Positions 7,820-15,492 of a DNA stretch of 64,000 nucleotides are shown in pieces (positions within the stretch are counted from its first letter, which is position 1; each line of letters starts with the position of its first letter). The position numbers and the translations under genes are program-made. The stretch spans positions 62,001 through 126,000 of the forward strand of contig CAWGVO010000002.1 of assembly GCA_963826055.1 (NCBI GenBank). The letters are read 5' to 3'. The stretch is from JBBDMC01 sp963826055. GTDB taxonomy: Bacteria > Pseudomonadota > Alphaproteobacteria > Rhizobiales > Kaistiaceae. Under the pieces are notes generated by a model. The model was given only the letters and a program-made list of their open reading frames with translations. It did not search any database and was not told the origin of the DNA.

Positions 7820-8017
7820 CTAGCGGCGGCCCCACAGGGAGACGGTTTCCTGCCCCTCGCCGGAGCGGCTACGCGGCTGCTTGCCGTCCTTGCGGCCGAA
7901 GAAGGCTTCGACCGCGGCGCGCTCGCGCGGCGTGAAGGCCGGCGGAAAGCGCGTCGCCGGGCAAACGGCCCCGGCGGGAACGCCGAAATGATTCTTTGAG
8001 CCGAAGAATGAAAACAT
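7820..8017 (-). CDS. Hypothetical 65-residue protein
   Basis: A short open frame convergent with asnB. It begins MFSFFGSKNHFGVPAG, contains CPATRFPPAFTPRERAAVEAFF and ends in a basic, polar tail. It reads more like protein than the alternative frames, and an AT-richer promoter-like stretch (8018-8100) lies upstream. The ribosome-binding site is weak (AAGAG). I do not recognise the family. It could equally be a chance frame next to the Rhs remnant. Confidence 0.4.
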   Translation of the reverse strand: MFSFFGSKNHFGVPAGAVCPATRFPPAFTPRERAAVEAFFGRKDGKQPRSRSGEGQETVSLWGRR

Positions 8018-8107
8018 TCGCTCTTGATCCGATTGTCAAAGAGCAAGTTATCATCAACGGCCTATAGAACAGTTAAAGTGGAGGCAGGATTCGGTTAAGC
8101 ATAGCGG

Positions 8108-8285
8108 GTGATGGCGCCGCGGCAGCGCCACGGCGCGCCGGAAAGCCGCGGCTTCATAGGTGAGCGCCTCGACGGCGACACCGGCCTCATCGACCTGCAC
8201 GCCCGCTGGTACGACCCGGTCCTGGCGCGCTTCGTCACCCCCGACGACTGGGACCCGATCGACCGCAAGGCAGCCTCCGACGCAC
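8108..8285 (+). pseudogene. Rhs core fragment, 5'-truncated and frameshifted
   Basis: This frame encodes the end of an Rhs-repeat-associated core: RGFIGERLDGDTGLIDLHAR, then WYDPVLARFVTPDDWDPIDRK. In a full Rhs protein these residues close the beta-cocoon just before the variable toxin. The upstream YD repeats that should precede it are absent here and instead lie about 1.5 kb downstream. At about 8280 one base appears missing: adding a G there restores a continuous reading into the next frame (TPVGVLASAVGTNRYAYA). As given, translation ends off-frame at 8422. This is a displaced tip module rather than a full gene. Confidence 0.75.
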
Positions 8286-8295
8286 CCCCGTCGGC

Positions 8296-9015
8296 GTGCT
8301 TGCCTCGGCCGTCGGCACCAACCGCTACGCCTACGCCGCCAACGATCCCGTCAACAAGAGCGATCCCAATGGGCACCTACTCGACGACGGTTCTCCGGAG
8401 AGTGAGTGGGAGGAAATACTGAACGCAATTCAGGCAGAGCTGGATGCCGGGGAAATCTCAGAGGAAAAAGCAAAGGCTCTAGAGGCTACGGCAACCGGTC
8501 GATTGATGGTCTATCAAGCGCGGCAGGAGAACCGAGCGCTCGATTTCGGCATCGCCGCAGCCATCGCGTCCGCCTTTCAAAAAGGCGCAGAGTCGAAGCT
8601 GCAGAAATTCGAAGCGGCCAAATCACCTCGCGCGGCGCGGGACCTGGCCGCAGCTAAATCTAGTAACTCAACATTTGTCGATTTGAGCAAGGCCGCGCAA
8701 AGGGCGGTTGAATCAGTTGGACCGGGACGCGGCCCAGTGTATGGCACGCGAGTACACTCCGCCTTGCGCCAAGAGGTGGCAGGGATGGGCGATGCTCGAC
8801 TGCGTGCTGAGGTGTCTTTTAAGGACGGCGGAGAGGTGCCTTATGGTACTCCTGGAGCGGTCCGCTTGGACGTCGTGGAGTTTGATGCTGCGGGTCGCAT
8901 TGTGAGGGTGTATGACCTCAAGACAGGAAGCGCCACGCTCAGTCAGCCCCGTGCGCAGGCAATTCAAAGCGCCGTGGGCGCCAAAGTGCCCGTTATTGAG
9001 CTACGGGGTCAATGA
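8296..9015 (+). CDS. Rhs C-terminal toxin module, PD-(D/E)xK nuclease-like
   Basis: A 239-residue continuation of the Rhs core in a second frame, opening with GTG. Residues 1-27 finish the core with the hallmark DPNGH (23-27), after which toxin domains vary. Residues 28-239 are the variable tip: a helical linker rich in Ala/Glu/Lys, then YGTRVHSALR (149-158) and a restriction-endonuclease-like signature RLD (Asp192) ... YDLK (Asp207, Lys209), followed by TGSATLSQPRAQAIQ. This pattern suggests metal-dependent nuclease activity. The base composition drops from the GC-rich core to an A/T-richer tip, as expected for exchanged toxin tips. The stop overlaps the next ATG (ATGA). Toxicity is inferred. 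Confidence 0.7.
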   Translation: MLASAVGTNRYAYAANDPVNKSDPNGHLLDDGSPESEWEEILNAIQAELDAGEISEEKAKALEATATGRLMVYQARQENRALDFGIAAAIASAFQKGAESKLQKFEAAKSPRAARDLAAAKSSNSTFVDLSKAAQRAVESVGPGRGPVYGTRVHSALRQEVAGMGDARLRAEVSFKDGGEVPYGTPGAVRLDVVEFDAAGRIVRVYDLKTGSATLSQPRAQAIQSAVGAKVPVIELRGQ

Positions 9016-9611
9016 CAAAAATCCAAGTGCCAAAGGTCGTAAATGAAATCGCGGGACAACTCCCGGGGTTTGTCTCGGAAGGGCGCTTGATGTTCATGAT
9101 GCCTCTGGGGCATTCGCTGAAGGGAGTCTACTTCGATCGATCCATCGTAGGGCCCGAGATGTGCAACGTGAACGTTTTTGTCCAACCACTGTTTGTACGG
9201 GCGGAGAACTTGACGTTTAACCTCGGGTGGAGGCTCGGCGGCGGCACCAAGCTGTGGAATCTCGACGCATCGCTGGCAGAACTGATGGACAAGGTGAAGC
9301 TGGAAGCCGTACCTTTTCTTGCAAGCGTCATCTCACCTCGTGACCTGGCAAAGGCGGCAAAACGACTGCATATCACCGAGAATCCCCTAGTTAAGATCTA
9401 TATTGCCTACGCACTAGTTCGCGACGGAGAGTTCACTGATGCCATTGATGCCCTCGATGAATTTGTTGCTGTCGAGCCGCATGGTTTTTGGCGGAACGAC
9501 GCCCTCAGTTTGAAGCGACGGCTGCATCAAGACCCGATCGCAGCCCAAAGCCAATTGGATGCGAATGAGATTTACACGGTGGCGGCGCTGAAATTGGACG
9601 CATTTGTTTAA
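9012..9611 (+). CDS. Putative immunity protein for the Rhs toxin tip
   Basis: A 199-residue soluble protein with no signal peptide, beginning MTKIQVPKVVNEIAGQLPGF. It has a mixed beta/alpha start and a helical second half (ALVRDGEFTDAIDALDEFV resembles one TPR-like hairpin). Its ATG overlaps the toxin stop by four bases, and its composition is A/T-richer like the toxin tip. In Rhs and other polymorphic toxin systems the gene directly after the tip almost always encodes the cognate immunity protein. I do not recognise the family. It is followed at once by displaced Rhs repeat DNA, which fits a transferred toxin-immunity cassette. Confidence 0.65.
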   Translation: MTKIQVPKVVNEIAGQLPGFVSEGRLMFMMPLGHSLKGVYFDRSIVGPEMCNVNVFVQPLFVRAENLTFNLGWRLGGGTKLWNLDASLAELMDKVKLEAVPFLASVISPRDLAKAAKRLHITENPLVKIYIAYALVRDGEFTDAIDALDEFVAVEPHGFWRNDALSLKRRLHQDPIAAQSQLDANEIYTVAALKLDAFV

Positions 9612-10440
9612 ACGCCGTGGACCTACGACGGCGCCGGTCGCCTCGACACGGTCCCCGGTCTTGTCGACGGCACCGACTACAACGCCGCCGGCCAGGTGAC
9701 CGAGATCACCTACGACAACGGCGTCGTCACCACCAATACCTACCAGGACAGCCGCGGCTGGCTGATGGAGGTGGAGACGGTGCTGTCCTCCACCACCCTC
9801 CAGTCGGTCGTCTACACCCGCGACGATGCCGGCCGCATCGAGACCATGGACGTCGGTCCCGCCAGCGAGGCGTGGACCTACACCTACGACGACATCGACC
9901 GGCTGCTGTCGGCGGCCAATGCCTCCGACACCAACACAAGCCGCAACTACACCTACGACGACGCCGGCAACCTCGCCTGGAAGTCGGACGTCGGCTCCTA
10001 CAGCTACCCGACGCAAGGGCCCTCGGCCGCGCGTCCCCACGCCGTCACCGCCGCCGGCAGCGACAGCTATACCTACGACGACAACGGCAACATGCTGTCT
10101 GGCGCCGGCCGGACCCTGACCTTCGACGGCGACAATCGCCTGATCGAGGTCGAGACCGCCACCGCCACCACCGACTACGCCTACGGTCCCGACGGGGCGC
10201 GGGTGAAGACCACGACGACGCCGGTCTCGGGGCCGGCCGAGGTGAGCTTCATCCTCGGCACCACCGAGATCGACGACGCCGGCACCTACACCAAGGTGCC
10301 GCACCCGGACGTGCGCATCGTCGGTTCCGACGTCTGCTTCGTCCACCGCGATCACCTGGCGACGGTGCGCCTGGAGACCGACCGACAGCGGTGCGGTCGC
10401 CCTCCGCCAGCGCTTCCAGTGGGGAGCCTGCCCACCGCTA
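9612..10440 (+). pseudogene. Rhs YD-repeat remnant, lacks N-terminus and core
   Basis: Directly after the immunity stop the frame reads WTYDGAGRLDTV and continues as YD repeats (ITYDNGVV, YTRDDAGRIETM, YTYDDIDRLLSA, YTYDDAGNLAWK, YTYDDNGNMLSG). It ends at the pre-core hallmark VHRDHLATVRLETD. A CCGA duplication at about 10380 shifts the frame; removing it gives SGAVALRQRF, the usual next phrase, before the sequence decays. As given, the frame runs on into the following DUF1194 gene, which is an artefact. The 5' part of the Rhs protein (secretion or plug domains) is not in the window. The order core-toxin-immunity then repeats is inverted relative to a normal Rhs gene. Confidence 0.8.
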
Positions 10441-10526
10441 GGCCGGCCTCTCGATGCAGGATGGCCTCTGACACCTGCACCGTTGGCGTCGCTCGCGCGG
10501 GCGTTTTCCGTCTAGACTGGGTGCCC

Positions 10527-11327
10527 ATGCGCCCGAAACTCACCGCCCTGTCGATCTTCCTTGCCGTCGCGGCCGCCGCCCCGGCCGCGCGCGCCGAGGA
10601 CACGCCGGTCGACCTTGAACTGGTGCTCGCCATCGACACCTCGCAGAGCGTCGACATCGGCGAGGGCATCCTCCAGCGCAACGGCTACATCCGGGCGCTC
10701 AAGGATCCGCAGGTGATCCAGGCGATCACCAGCGCGCCGTACGGACGCATCGCGGTCACCTACATCGAGTGGGGCGGCGCCTTCCAGCAGCGCACGGTGG
10801 TCGACTGGACCATCATCGACAGCGCCGAGTCGGCCGCCGTCTTCGCCGACAGGCTCGCCAACACGCCCGTCGGCCACGGTCAGGGGACCTCCATCAGCGG
10901 CATGCTCCAAAGCGCCATGGGCATGTTCGACGGCAATGGCGCCACGGCCGAACGGCGCGTGATCGACATCTCCGGCGACGGTCCCAACAGCAGCGGCGGC
11001 AACGTCGCGGAGGCGCGCGACGCGGCGGTGGCGGCCGGCTTCGTCATCAACGGCGTTGCGATCAACAACGACGACGGCAGCGCCTTCACCCTCCCCGACC
11101 TCGACGTCTACTACCGCGAGTGCGTCATCGGCGGGCTCGCGTCCTTCGTCATCGCCGCCGACGGCTTCGCCTCGTTCGCCGAGGCCATCCGCCGCAAGCT
11201 CATCCTGGAGGTCGCCGGCCGGTCCCTGCCCGTCACGCCCGTGCAGGCGCGGGTCGGCCAGAAGTACGCGCCGGCATGCGACATCGGTGAGCGGATGCGC
11301 ATGGGCGACAACCCGTTTCTGCGGTAA
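10527..11327 (+). CDS. Secreted DUF1194 (von Willebrand A-like) protein
   Basis: A 266-residue exported protein. A signal peptide (MRPKLTALSIFLAVAAAAPA, cleavage after ARA) is followed by LVLAIDTSQSVD, a D-x-S-x-S metal-site-like motif of the vWA fold. Further family-typical phrases are IEWGGAFQQRTVVDW, DISGDGPNSSGG and INGVAINND. This is the alphaproteobacterial DUF1194 family, presumed periplasmic and of unknown function, possibly mediating metal-dependent protein contacts. The longer open frame upstream is Rhs debris, so the ATG at 10527 is chosen. It starts a run of co-oriented genes (11383, 11748, 12666, 13567), though the spacing suggests several transcripts. Confidence 0.85.
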   Translation: MRPKLTALSIFLAVAAAAPAARAEDTPVDLELVLAIDTSQSVDIGEGILQRNGYIRALKDPQVIQAITSAPYGRIAVTYIEWGGAFQQRTVVDWTIIDSAESAAVFADRLANTPVGHGQGTSISGMLQSAMGMFDGNGATAERRVIDISGDGPNSSGGNVAEARDAAVAAGFVINGVAINNDDGSAFTLPDLDVYYRECVIGGLASFVIAADGFASFAEAIRRKLILEVAGRSLPVTPVQARVGQKYAPACDIGERMRMGDNPFLR

Positions 11328-11382
11328 CCGGCCTTCGACGCGATTTGCACGGCCTTCCGTCCTTGTGGAAGGATGCCCCGCG

Positions 11383-11745
11383 ATGACTCAAACTCTCCGA
11401 TGGATCAACGTCGCGCTGAGGGGCGTTATGGAAGCCGGCATCGTCTTCGGCCTCGGGTGGTGGGGCTACCGGACCGGCACCGATACGGCGACGCGCGTCG
11501 CGCTCGCGATCGGCGCGCCAGTCGTCGGCTTCGGTTTCTGGGGCGCGGTCGACTTCCGTCGCGCCGGCCCGGCTGCCGAACCCCTGCGCCTTGCCCAGGA
11601 GCTTATCGTCTCGGGCCTTGCCGCGCTCGCACTCATCGTTGCCGGCCTGCCGATGTTGGGTTTGGCGCTCGCCGGCATCTCGATCATTCATCACGCGTTG
11701 GTCTATGCGCTCGGGGACCGGCTCCTGAAGGAGCGCGTACGGTGA
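11383..11745 (+). CDS. YrdB-like DUF2568 membrane protein
   Basis: A 120-residue protein with four predicted membrane segments (about 8-27, 37-55, 66-87 and 88-108). The pattern GYRTGTDTATRVALAIGAP then FWGAVDFRRAGP matches the short DUF2568/YrdB family, whose function is unknown. The ATG at 11383 fits the family length. The stop overlaps a possible GTG start of the following hydrolase (GTGA at 11742), and the hydrolase ATG is only 2 bp away, so the two are very likely co-translated. The pairing hints at a common stress or detoxification role, but nothing in the sequence proves it. Confidence 0.75.
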   Translation: MTQTLRWINVALRGVMEAGIVFGLGWWGYRTGTDTATRVALAIGAPVVGFGFWGAVDFRRAGPAAEPLRLAQELIVSGLAALALIVAGLPMLGLALAGISIIHHALVYALGDRLLKERVR

Positions 11746-11747
11746 CC

Positions 11748-12542
11748 ATGCAAACCGTCTCCGGCGCCGGCGGCGTCCCGATCGCGTGCGAGGTGGGCGG
11801 CAGGGGTCCGAATCTGGTGCTCGTCCATGGCACCTCCGCCAGCCGTGGACGCTGGGCGCCGGTGCGGCCGGCGCTGGAAGCGCATTTCACCGTCACCGCC
11901 ATCGACCGGCGCGGGCGCGGCGACAGTGGCGACGGCGCGGAATACGGCATCGCGGACGAAGTCGGCGACATCGTCGCGGTGGTGGCCGCGCTGACGCCGC
12001 CGGTGCTCCTCTTCGGCCATTCGTTCGGCGCCATCTGTGCTCTCGAGGCGGCGATGCGCACCGACCGTCTCGCCGGCCTCATCCTCTACGAGCCGCCGGT
12101 CTTCGAGGACAGCAGCGCGAGGGTGTCGCCGGATCAGTTGGCGAAGCTGGAGGGGCTGCTCGCCGCCGGCGATCGCGAGGGCCTGGTCACCGCGTTCATG
12201 CGCGACGTGGTCAAGGTGCGGCCGCGGGGCATGGCGGCGCTGCAATCGTCCCCGGAGTGGCCGTTGCGGGTGGCGGCGGCCCACACGCTGCCGCGCGAGC
12301 TACGCGCCGTCGACGCCTACCGCCTCGACCCGGCGCGCCTTGCCGCGCTTGCAACGCCGGTTCGCCTGCTGCTCGGCGGCGCCAGTCCGGAGCAGTTCAC
12401 CGACGCCACCGCCAAACTCCAGCGGTCCCTGCCGAACGCGACGACGGTCGTCCTGCCCGGCCAGCAGCACATCGCCATGGACACCGCCCCCGACCTCGTG
12501 GTGGAGACGGTGCTGGCCTTCTGGCGCGACATCGCGCCGTAG
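11748..12542 (+). CDS. Alpha/beta hydrolase
   Basis: A 264-residue cytosolic alpha/beta-fold hydrolase. The oxyanion loop HGTSAS is near residue 27, the nucleophile elbow GHSFGA near 90, and the likely catalytic histidine lies in GQQHIAMD near 245, with an acid expected before it (LLLGGASPEQF region). The length fits esterases, haloperoxidase-like enzymes and epoxide hydrolases; the substrate cannot be read. A GTG six bases upstream (11742) overlapping the previous stop is an alternative start. It is co-translated with the DUF2568 membrane protein before it. Confidence 0.88.
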   Translation: MQTVSGAGGVPIACEVGGRGPNLVLVHGTSASRGRWAPVRPALEAHFTVTAIDRRGRGDSGDGAEYGIADEVGDIVAVVAALTPPVLLFGHSFGAICALEAAMRTDRLAGLILYEPPVFEDSSARVSPDQLAKLEGLLAAGDREGLVTAFMRDVVKVRPRGMAALQSSPEWPLRVAAAHTLPRELRAVDAYRLDPARLAALATPVRLLLGGASPEQFTDATAKLQRSLPNATTVVLPGQQHIAMDTAPDLVVETVLAFWRDIAP

Positions 12543-12665
12543 GGCGCGCCCCCTTCCTCCTGCTTCAAAGCCCCTCAAGCGTGCTGTTCGGGCAACAGTC
12601 TGGGCGACCGAGCGGTGGTACATTTGTCGGGGATTCAGCTACGGATTCGTGGGGTTCCAATCACG

Positions 12666-13523
12666 ATGCGTTTCGTCTCCGTCGCACGGTTCGTTCTGCC
12701 GTTGGCCGCCGGGCTTGGGCTCGGCGGTTCTGCTTTGGCTGCCGAAGCGGACGCCTCGATGGCGGAGAGTGCCGCCCGCGCCATCATGGGCTACGGCGAG
12801 GTCGGCATCGGCGTCACCACCATCCGCAACGAATACGTCTATGACAGCGGCGCCGTGGCGAGCTACGACGCCGGTGTTTACGTGAACCTTCCGTTCGCCG
12901 ATCGCTGGAACGTCGAGGTCGAAGGCCGCGGCAACTGGATCAATTCCACCGACACCGGTACCGGTTCCGACGCCGGCGGTTTCGTCCATGTTTACTGGCG
13001 CGATCCCGACCGCTTCGCCGTCGGCGCGTTCGCTGGCTACTCCGCCCTGACGATCTACACGGGGCAGCACGGCGACATGTGGACCGCAGGCGCCGAGGCG
13101 CAGGCATATTTCGATCGCGTGACGCTCTACGCACAGGCAGCGGCCTTCAACTCGTCGGCCTCTTCGGGCTGGCTCTATTTCGACGGCTATTTCATCCGCG
13201 GCAGTGCGCGCTTCTTCGCCACCCCCAACCTCCGCCTCCAGCTCGACGCCCAGTGGTCCGAGCTTAACAATACCGACCGCATCGATGTGCTGAGCCTGAT
13301 GGGGACGGCGGAGTATCGTTTCCAGAACTGTTTCCTGTCGGGATTTGCCAGCGTCCGCTGGGACCAGGTCAATCCGGTCCTGAACGCGGAATACGACGAC
13401 ACGCGGTTCATGTTCGGCATCCGCGCCTATTTCGGCAGCGGCAGCCAGATCGATAACGACCGCCACGGCGCGCCGATGGACGTCATCCCCTTCCCGCCGC
13501 TTTACGGGCTGAACTTCGGCTGA
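12666..13523 (+). CDS. Putative outer-membrane beta-barrel protein
   Basis: A 285-residue exported protein. The signal peptide is residues 1-27 (MRFVSVARFVLPLAAGLGLG, cleavage after ALA). The mature sequence alternates polar and aromatic residues in short strands separated by turns (VGIGVTTIRNEYVYDSG, YDAGVYVNLPFADRW, FVHVYWRDPDRFAVGAFAGY, SARFFATPNLRLQLDAQW, FMFGIRAYFG). This pattern is typical of porin-like or OmpA-like barrels, and about ten strands can be traced. It has a single cysteine. No family name is certain. The start at 12666 gives a compact signal peptide; the upstream extension lacks one. It stands alone between the hydrolase and the DUF4386 gene. Confidence 0.7.
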   Translation: MRFVSVARFVLPLAAGLGLGGSALAAEADASMAESAARAIMGYGEVGIGVTTIRNEYVYDSGAVASYDAGVYVNLPFADRWNVEVEGRGNWINSTDTGTGSDAGGFVHVYWRDPDRFAVGAFAGYSALTIYTGQHGDMWTAGAEAQAYFDRVTLYAQAAAFNSSASSGWLYFDGYFIRGSARFFATPNLRLQLDAQWSELNNTDRIDVLSLMGTAEYRFQNCFLSGFASVRWDQVNPVLNAEYDDTRFMFGIRAYFGSGSQIDNDRHGAPMDVIPFPPLYGLNFG

Positions 13524-13566
13524 TCGCCACCCGCGACGGGATGGAAGAACGCCTCGGGGGAATTTC

Positions 13567-14256
13567 ATGGCCGCGACACGCCGGACGTCCCTTCTTGCGG
13601 GGCTGTTCTTCATCGGCACGTTCGTCTTCTCGATCCCGGGGCTGATCCTGTATGGACCGCTCCTGAACGACCCCAACTATGTCGTCGGCGACGGCGCCGA
13701 CGCGCAGATCTATCTCGGCGCCTTCCTCGAGATCCTCACCGCCATCGCCAACATCGGCACGGCGGTCGTGCTCTTTCCCGTCCTCAGGCGCGCCAGCGAG
13801 AGCGGCGCGCTCGGCTACGTGGCGAGCCGCGTGCTGGAATCGACCGTCATCGTCATCGGCCTGATCAGCGTGCTCGCGGTGGTGACGTTGCGGCAGGATT
13901 TCGCCGCCGCCGGGGGAGATGCCACGCTCTACGTCACGATCGGCAAATCGCTGGTCGCCGTGCATGACTGGACGTTCCTGCTCGGGCCGGCGTTCTGCGC
14001 CGGCTTCGGCAACGGCATCCTGCTCGGCTCCCTGATGTACCGCTCGGGCCTCGTTCCCGCGCCGTGGGCGGTGTTCGGGATGATCGCCGGCACGATCGCC
14101 TTTGCCTCGGCGACGGCGGTCCTCTTCGGCGCCTACGAGCAGGTGTCGCAGGTGTCGTTCCTGTTCACGGTCCCGGAAATCGTCTGGGAGCTGTTCCTCA
14201 GCGTCTACCTGACGTTCTTCGGCTTCCGCCCAACGCCCATTTTCGACAAGGCGTGA
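13567..14256 (+). CDS. DUF4386 membrane protein
   Basis: A 229-residue polytopic membrane protein with about six hydrophobic segments (near 10-30, 48-72, 85-108, 128-150, 158-182 and 195-218). The family-typical phrases are AFLEILTAIANIGTAVVLFP, DWTFLLGPAFCAGFGNGILLG and PAPWAVFGMIAG. These identify the DUF4386 family, whose function is unknown and which often sits near regulatory or transport genes. A purine-rich stretch (CGGGGGAA) before the ATG supports the start. The gene is followed directly by the repeat field. Confidence 0.85.
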   Translation: MAATRRTSLLAGLFFIGTFVFSIPGLILYGPLLNDPNYVVGDGADAQIYLGAFLEILTAIANIGTAVVLFPVLRRASESGALGYVASRVLESTVIVIGLISVLAVVTLRQDFAAAGGDATLYVTIGKSLVAVHDWTFLLGPAFCAGFGNGILLGSLMYRSGLVPAPWAVFGMIAGTIAFASATAVLFGAYEQVSQVSFLFTVPEIVWELFLSVYLTFFGFRPTPIFDKA

Positions 14257-14275
14257 CGCGCTGAGGGACCGGACC

Positions 14276-14440
14276 GCAGCCCGGATGAAGCGCAGCGCAA
14301 TCCGGGTTTTCTCCCCTCGCTGTACGGGACCTTGCGCCCCGCAGAACGAGACCCTCCTCTCCCCTGGCGGGAGAGGGCTTCGCGCCTTGGAGCGCAGCGA
14401 GTCAGGCGCGAAGGCCCGGGGCACGCCCTCCATGTGCCGT
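14276..14440 (+). repeat. Interspersed repeat, unit A copy 1
   Basis: Begins with a hairpin-forming core (AGCCCGGAT ... ATCCGGGTT, arms pairing CCCGGAT/ATCCGGG), followed by ctcgctgtac and a segment with CTCTCCCCTGGCGGGAGAGG and a GCGCGAAG-type hairpin. The core recurs at 14720, 15091 and 16295. It resembles extragenic palindromes common in proteobacteria. Confidence 0.85.
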
Positions 14441-14719
14441 GCACGAGCGTCTGGGGAGCGCGCCCAACCCTCCCCTTGCGGGAGGGTCAAAACGCGCGGC
14501 AACGCGCGTTTTGGGGAGGGGTCGTGCCACCGGCCTTCGTAACAAGTTGACGACGGCTGCTTGCCGCCGCCGCCAAACCCCTCCCCGAAACTGCTCACGC
14601 AGTTTCGACCCTCCCGCAAGGGGAGGGTTGGCCGGCGAGCGAGCCGCACGGGTTGCGCAAAGGTCTCCAAGGGGAGAGGTGGCCCGCCGTCATCGGCATC
14701 GTGAACCACGCCGAAGCCC
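14441..14719 (+). repeat. Long direct repeat, unit B copy 1
   Basis: About 270 bp repeated almost base for base at 14807-15090. Inside are internal inverted repeats: CCTCCCCTTGCGGGAGG pairs with its mirror CCTCCCGCAAGGGGAGG further on, plus small hairpins (AAAACGCGCGGCAACGCGCGTTTT and GAAACTGCTCACGCAGTTTC). No protein-like frame is seen. Confidence 0.85.
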
Positions 14720-14806
14720 GTAGCCCGGATGGAGCGCAGCGTAATCCGGGTTTTCTCTCCTCGCTGTACAGGACCTTGCGCCTCGCAGAACGAGAACCTC
14801 CTCTCC
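14720..14806 (+). repeat. Interspersed repeat, unit A copy 2
   Basis: Hairpin core GTAGCCCGGATGGAGC, then ATCCGGGTTT, followed by the shared tail (ctgtacaggaccttgcgcc, then gcagaacgagaacctcctctcc). It is shorter than copy 1 because the second hairpin segment is missing before unit B resumes. Confidence 0.85.
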
Positions 14807-15090
14807 GTGCACGAGCGTCCGGGGAGCGCGCCCAACCCTCCCCCTTGCGGGAGGGTCAAAACGCGCGCGGCAACGCGCGTTTTGGGGAGGGGTCGTGCCA
14901 CCGACCTTCGTAACAGGTTGACGACGCCTGCTTGCCGCCGCCGCCAAACCCCTCCCCGAAACTGCTCACGCAGTTTCGACCCTCCCGCAAGGGGAGGGTT
15001 GGCCGGCGAGCGAGCCGCACGGGTTGCGCAAAGGTCTCCAATAGGAGAGGTGGCCCGCCGTCATCGGCATCGTGGATCGCGCTGACGCCC
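14807..15090 (+). repeat. Long direct repeat, unit B copy 2
   Basis: A near-identical second copy of 14441-14719 with small indels (an extra C in the C run, an extra GC in the CGCG hairpin). Units A2+B2 and A3 give a period of 371 bp (14720 to 15091), showing tandem duplication. Confidence 0.85.
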
Positions 15091-15365
15091 GTAGCCCGGA
15101 TGGAGCGAAGCGTAATCCGGGTTTTCTCTCCTCGCTTTACAGGACCTTGCGCCTCGCAGAACGAGAACCTCCTCTCCCCTCATGGGAGAGGGCTTCGCGC
15201 CTTGGGAGCGGAGCGCGTTAGGCGCGAAGGGTGAGGGGCGGGCGACGATAACCGAGCAGCCCCCTCACGCGGTTTGCCTGACCTCGCCTCCGGCTCGCCA
15301 GGGCAAACGGACCTCTCCCACGAGGGGAGAGGTGACCCGGCGTCATCAGCATCGTGGATCACTTT
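15091..15365 (+). repeat. Interspersed repeat, unit A copy 3 with hairpin tail
   Basis: The hairpin core at 15091 is followed by CTCTCCCCTCATGGGAGAGG and a GCGCCTTGGGAGCGGAGCGC-type hairpin. A further inverted stretch pairs CTCTCCCACGAGGGGAGAG, ending near a copy of the 'cgtcat-agcatcgtg' tail found at the end of unit B. No gene is visible in 14257-15492. Confidence 0.8.
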
Positions 15366-15492
15366 GCACCAATTCCACGGCGGCGACTGCAACTCGATAC
15401 GCCCACAATTCGAGCCCCGGGGCTCCATCCGGAGCTAGTTGCAGAACTTTGGCTTTCCTACCATGTCTGGATTCAGGGAGGTGCAGAAGCCG

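Noticed and set aside
9696..11327. A 543-residue fusion of YD repeats with a vWA-like domain
   Set aside because: The DUF1194 part has its own signal peptide and ATG at 10527; the join runs through decayed Rhs DNA.
14441..15090. CRISPR-like array
   Set aside because: The two units are about 270 bp long and near identical, with no short repeats separated by unique spacers and no cas genes.
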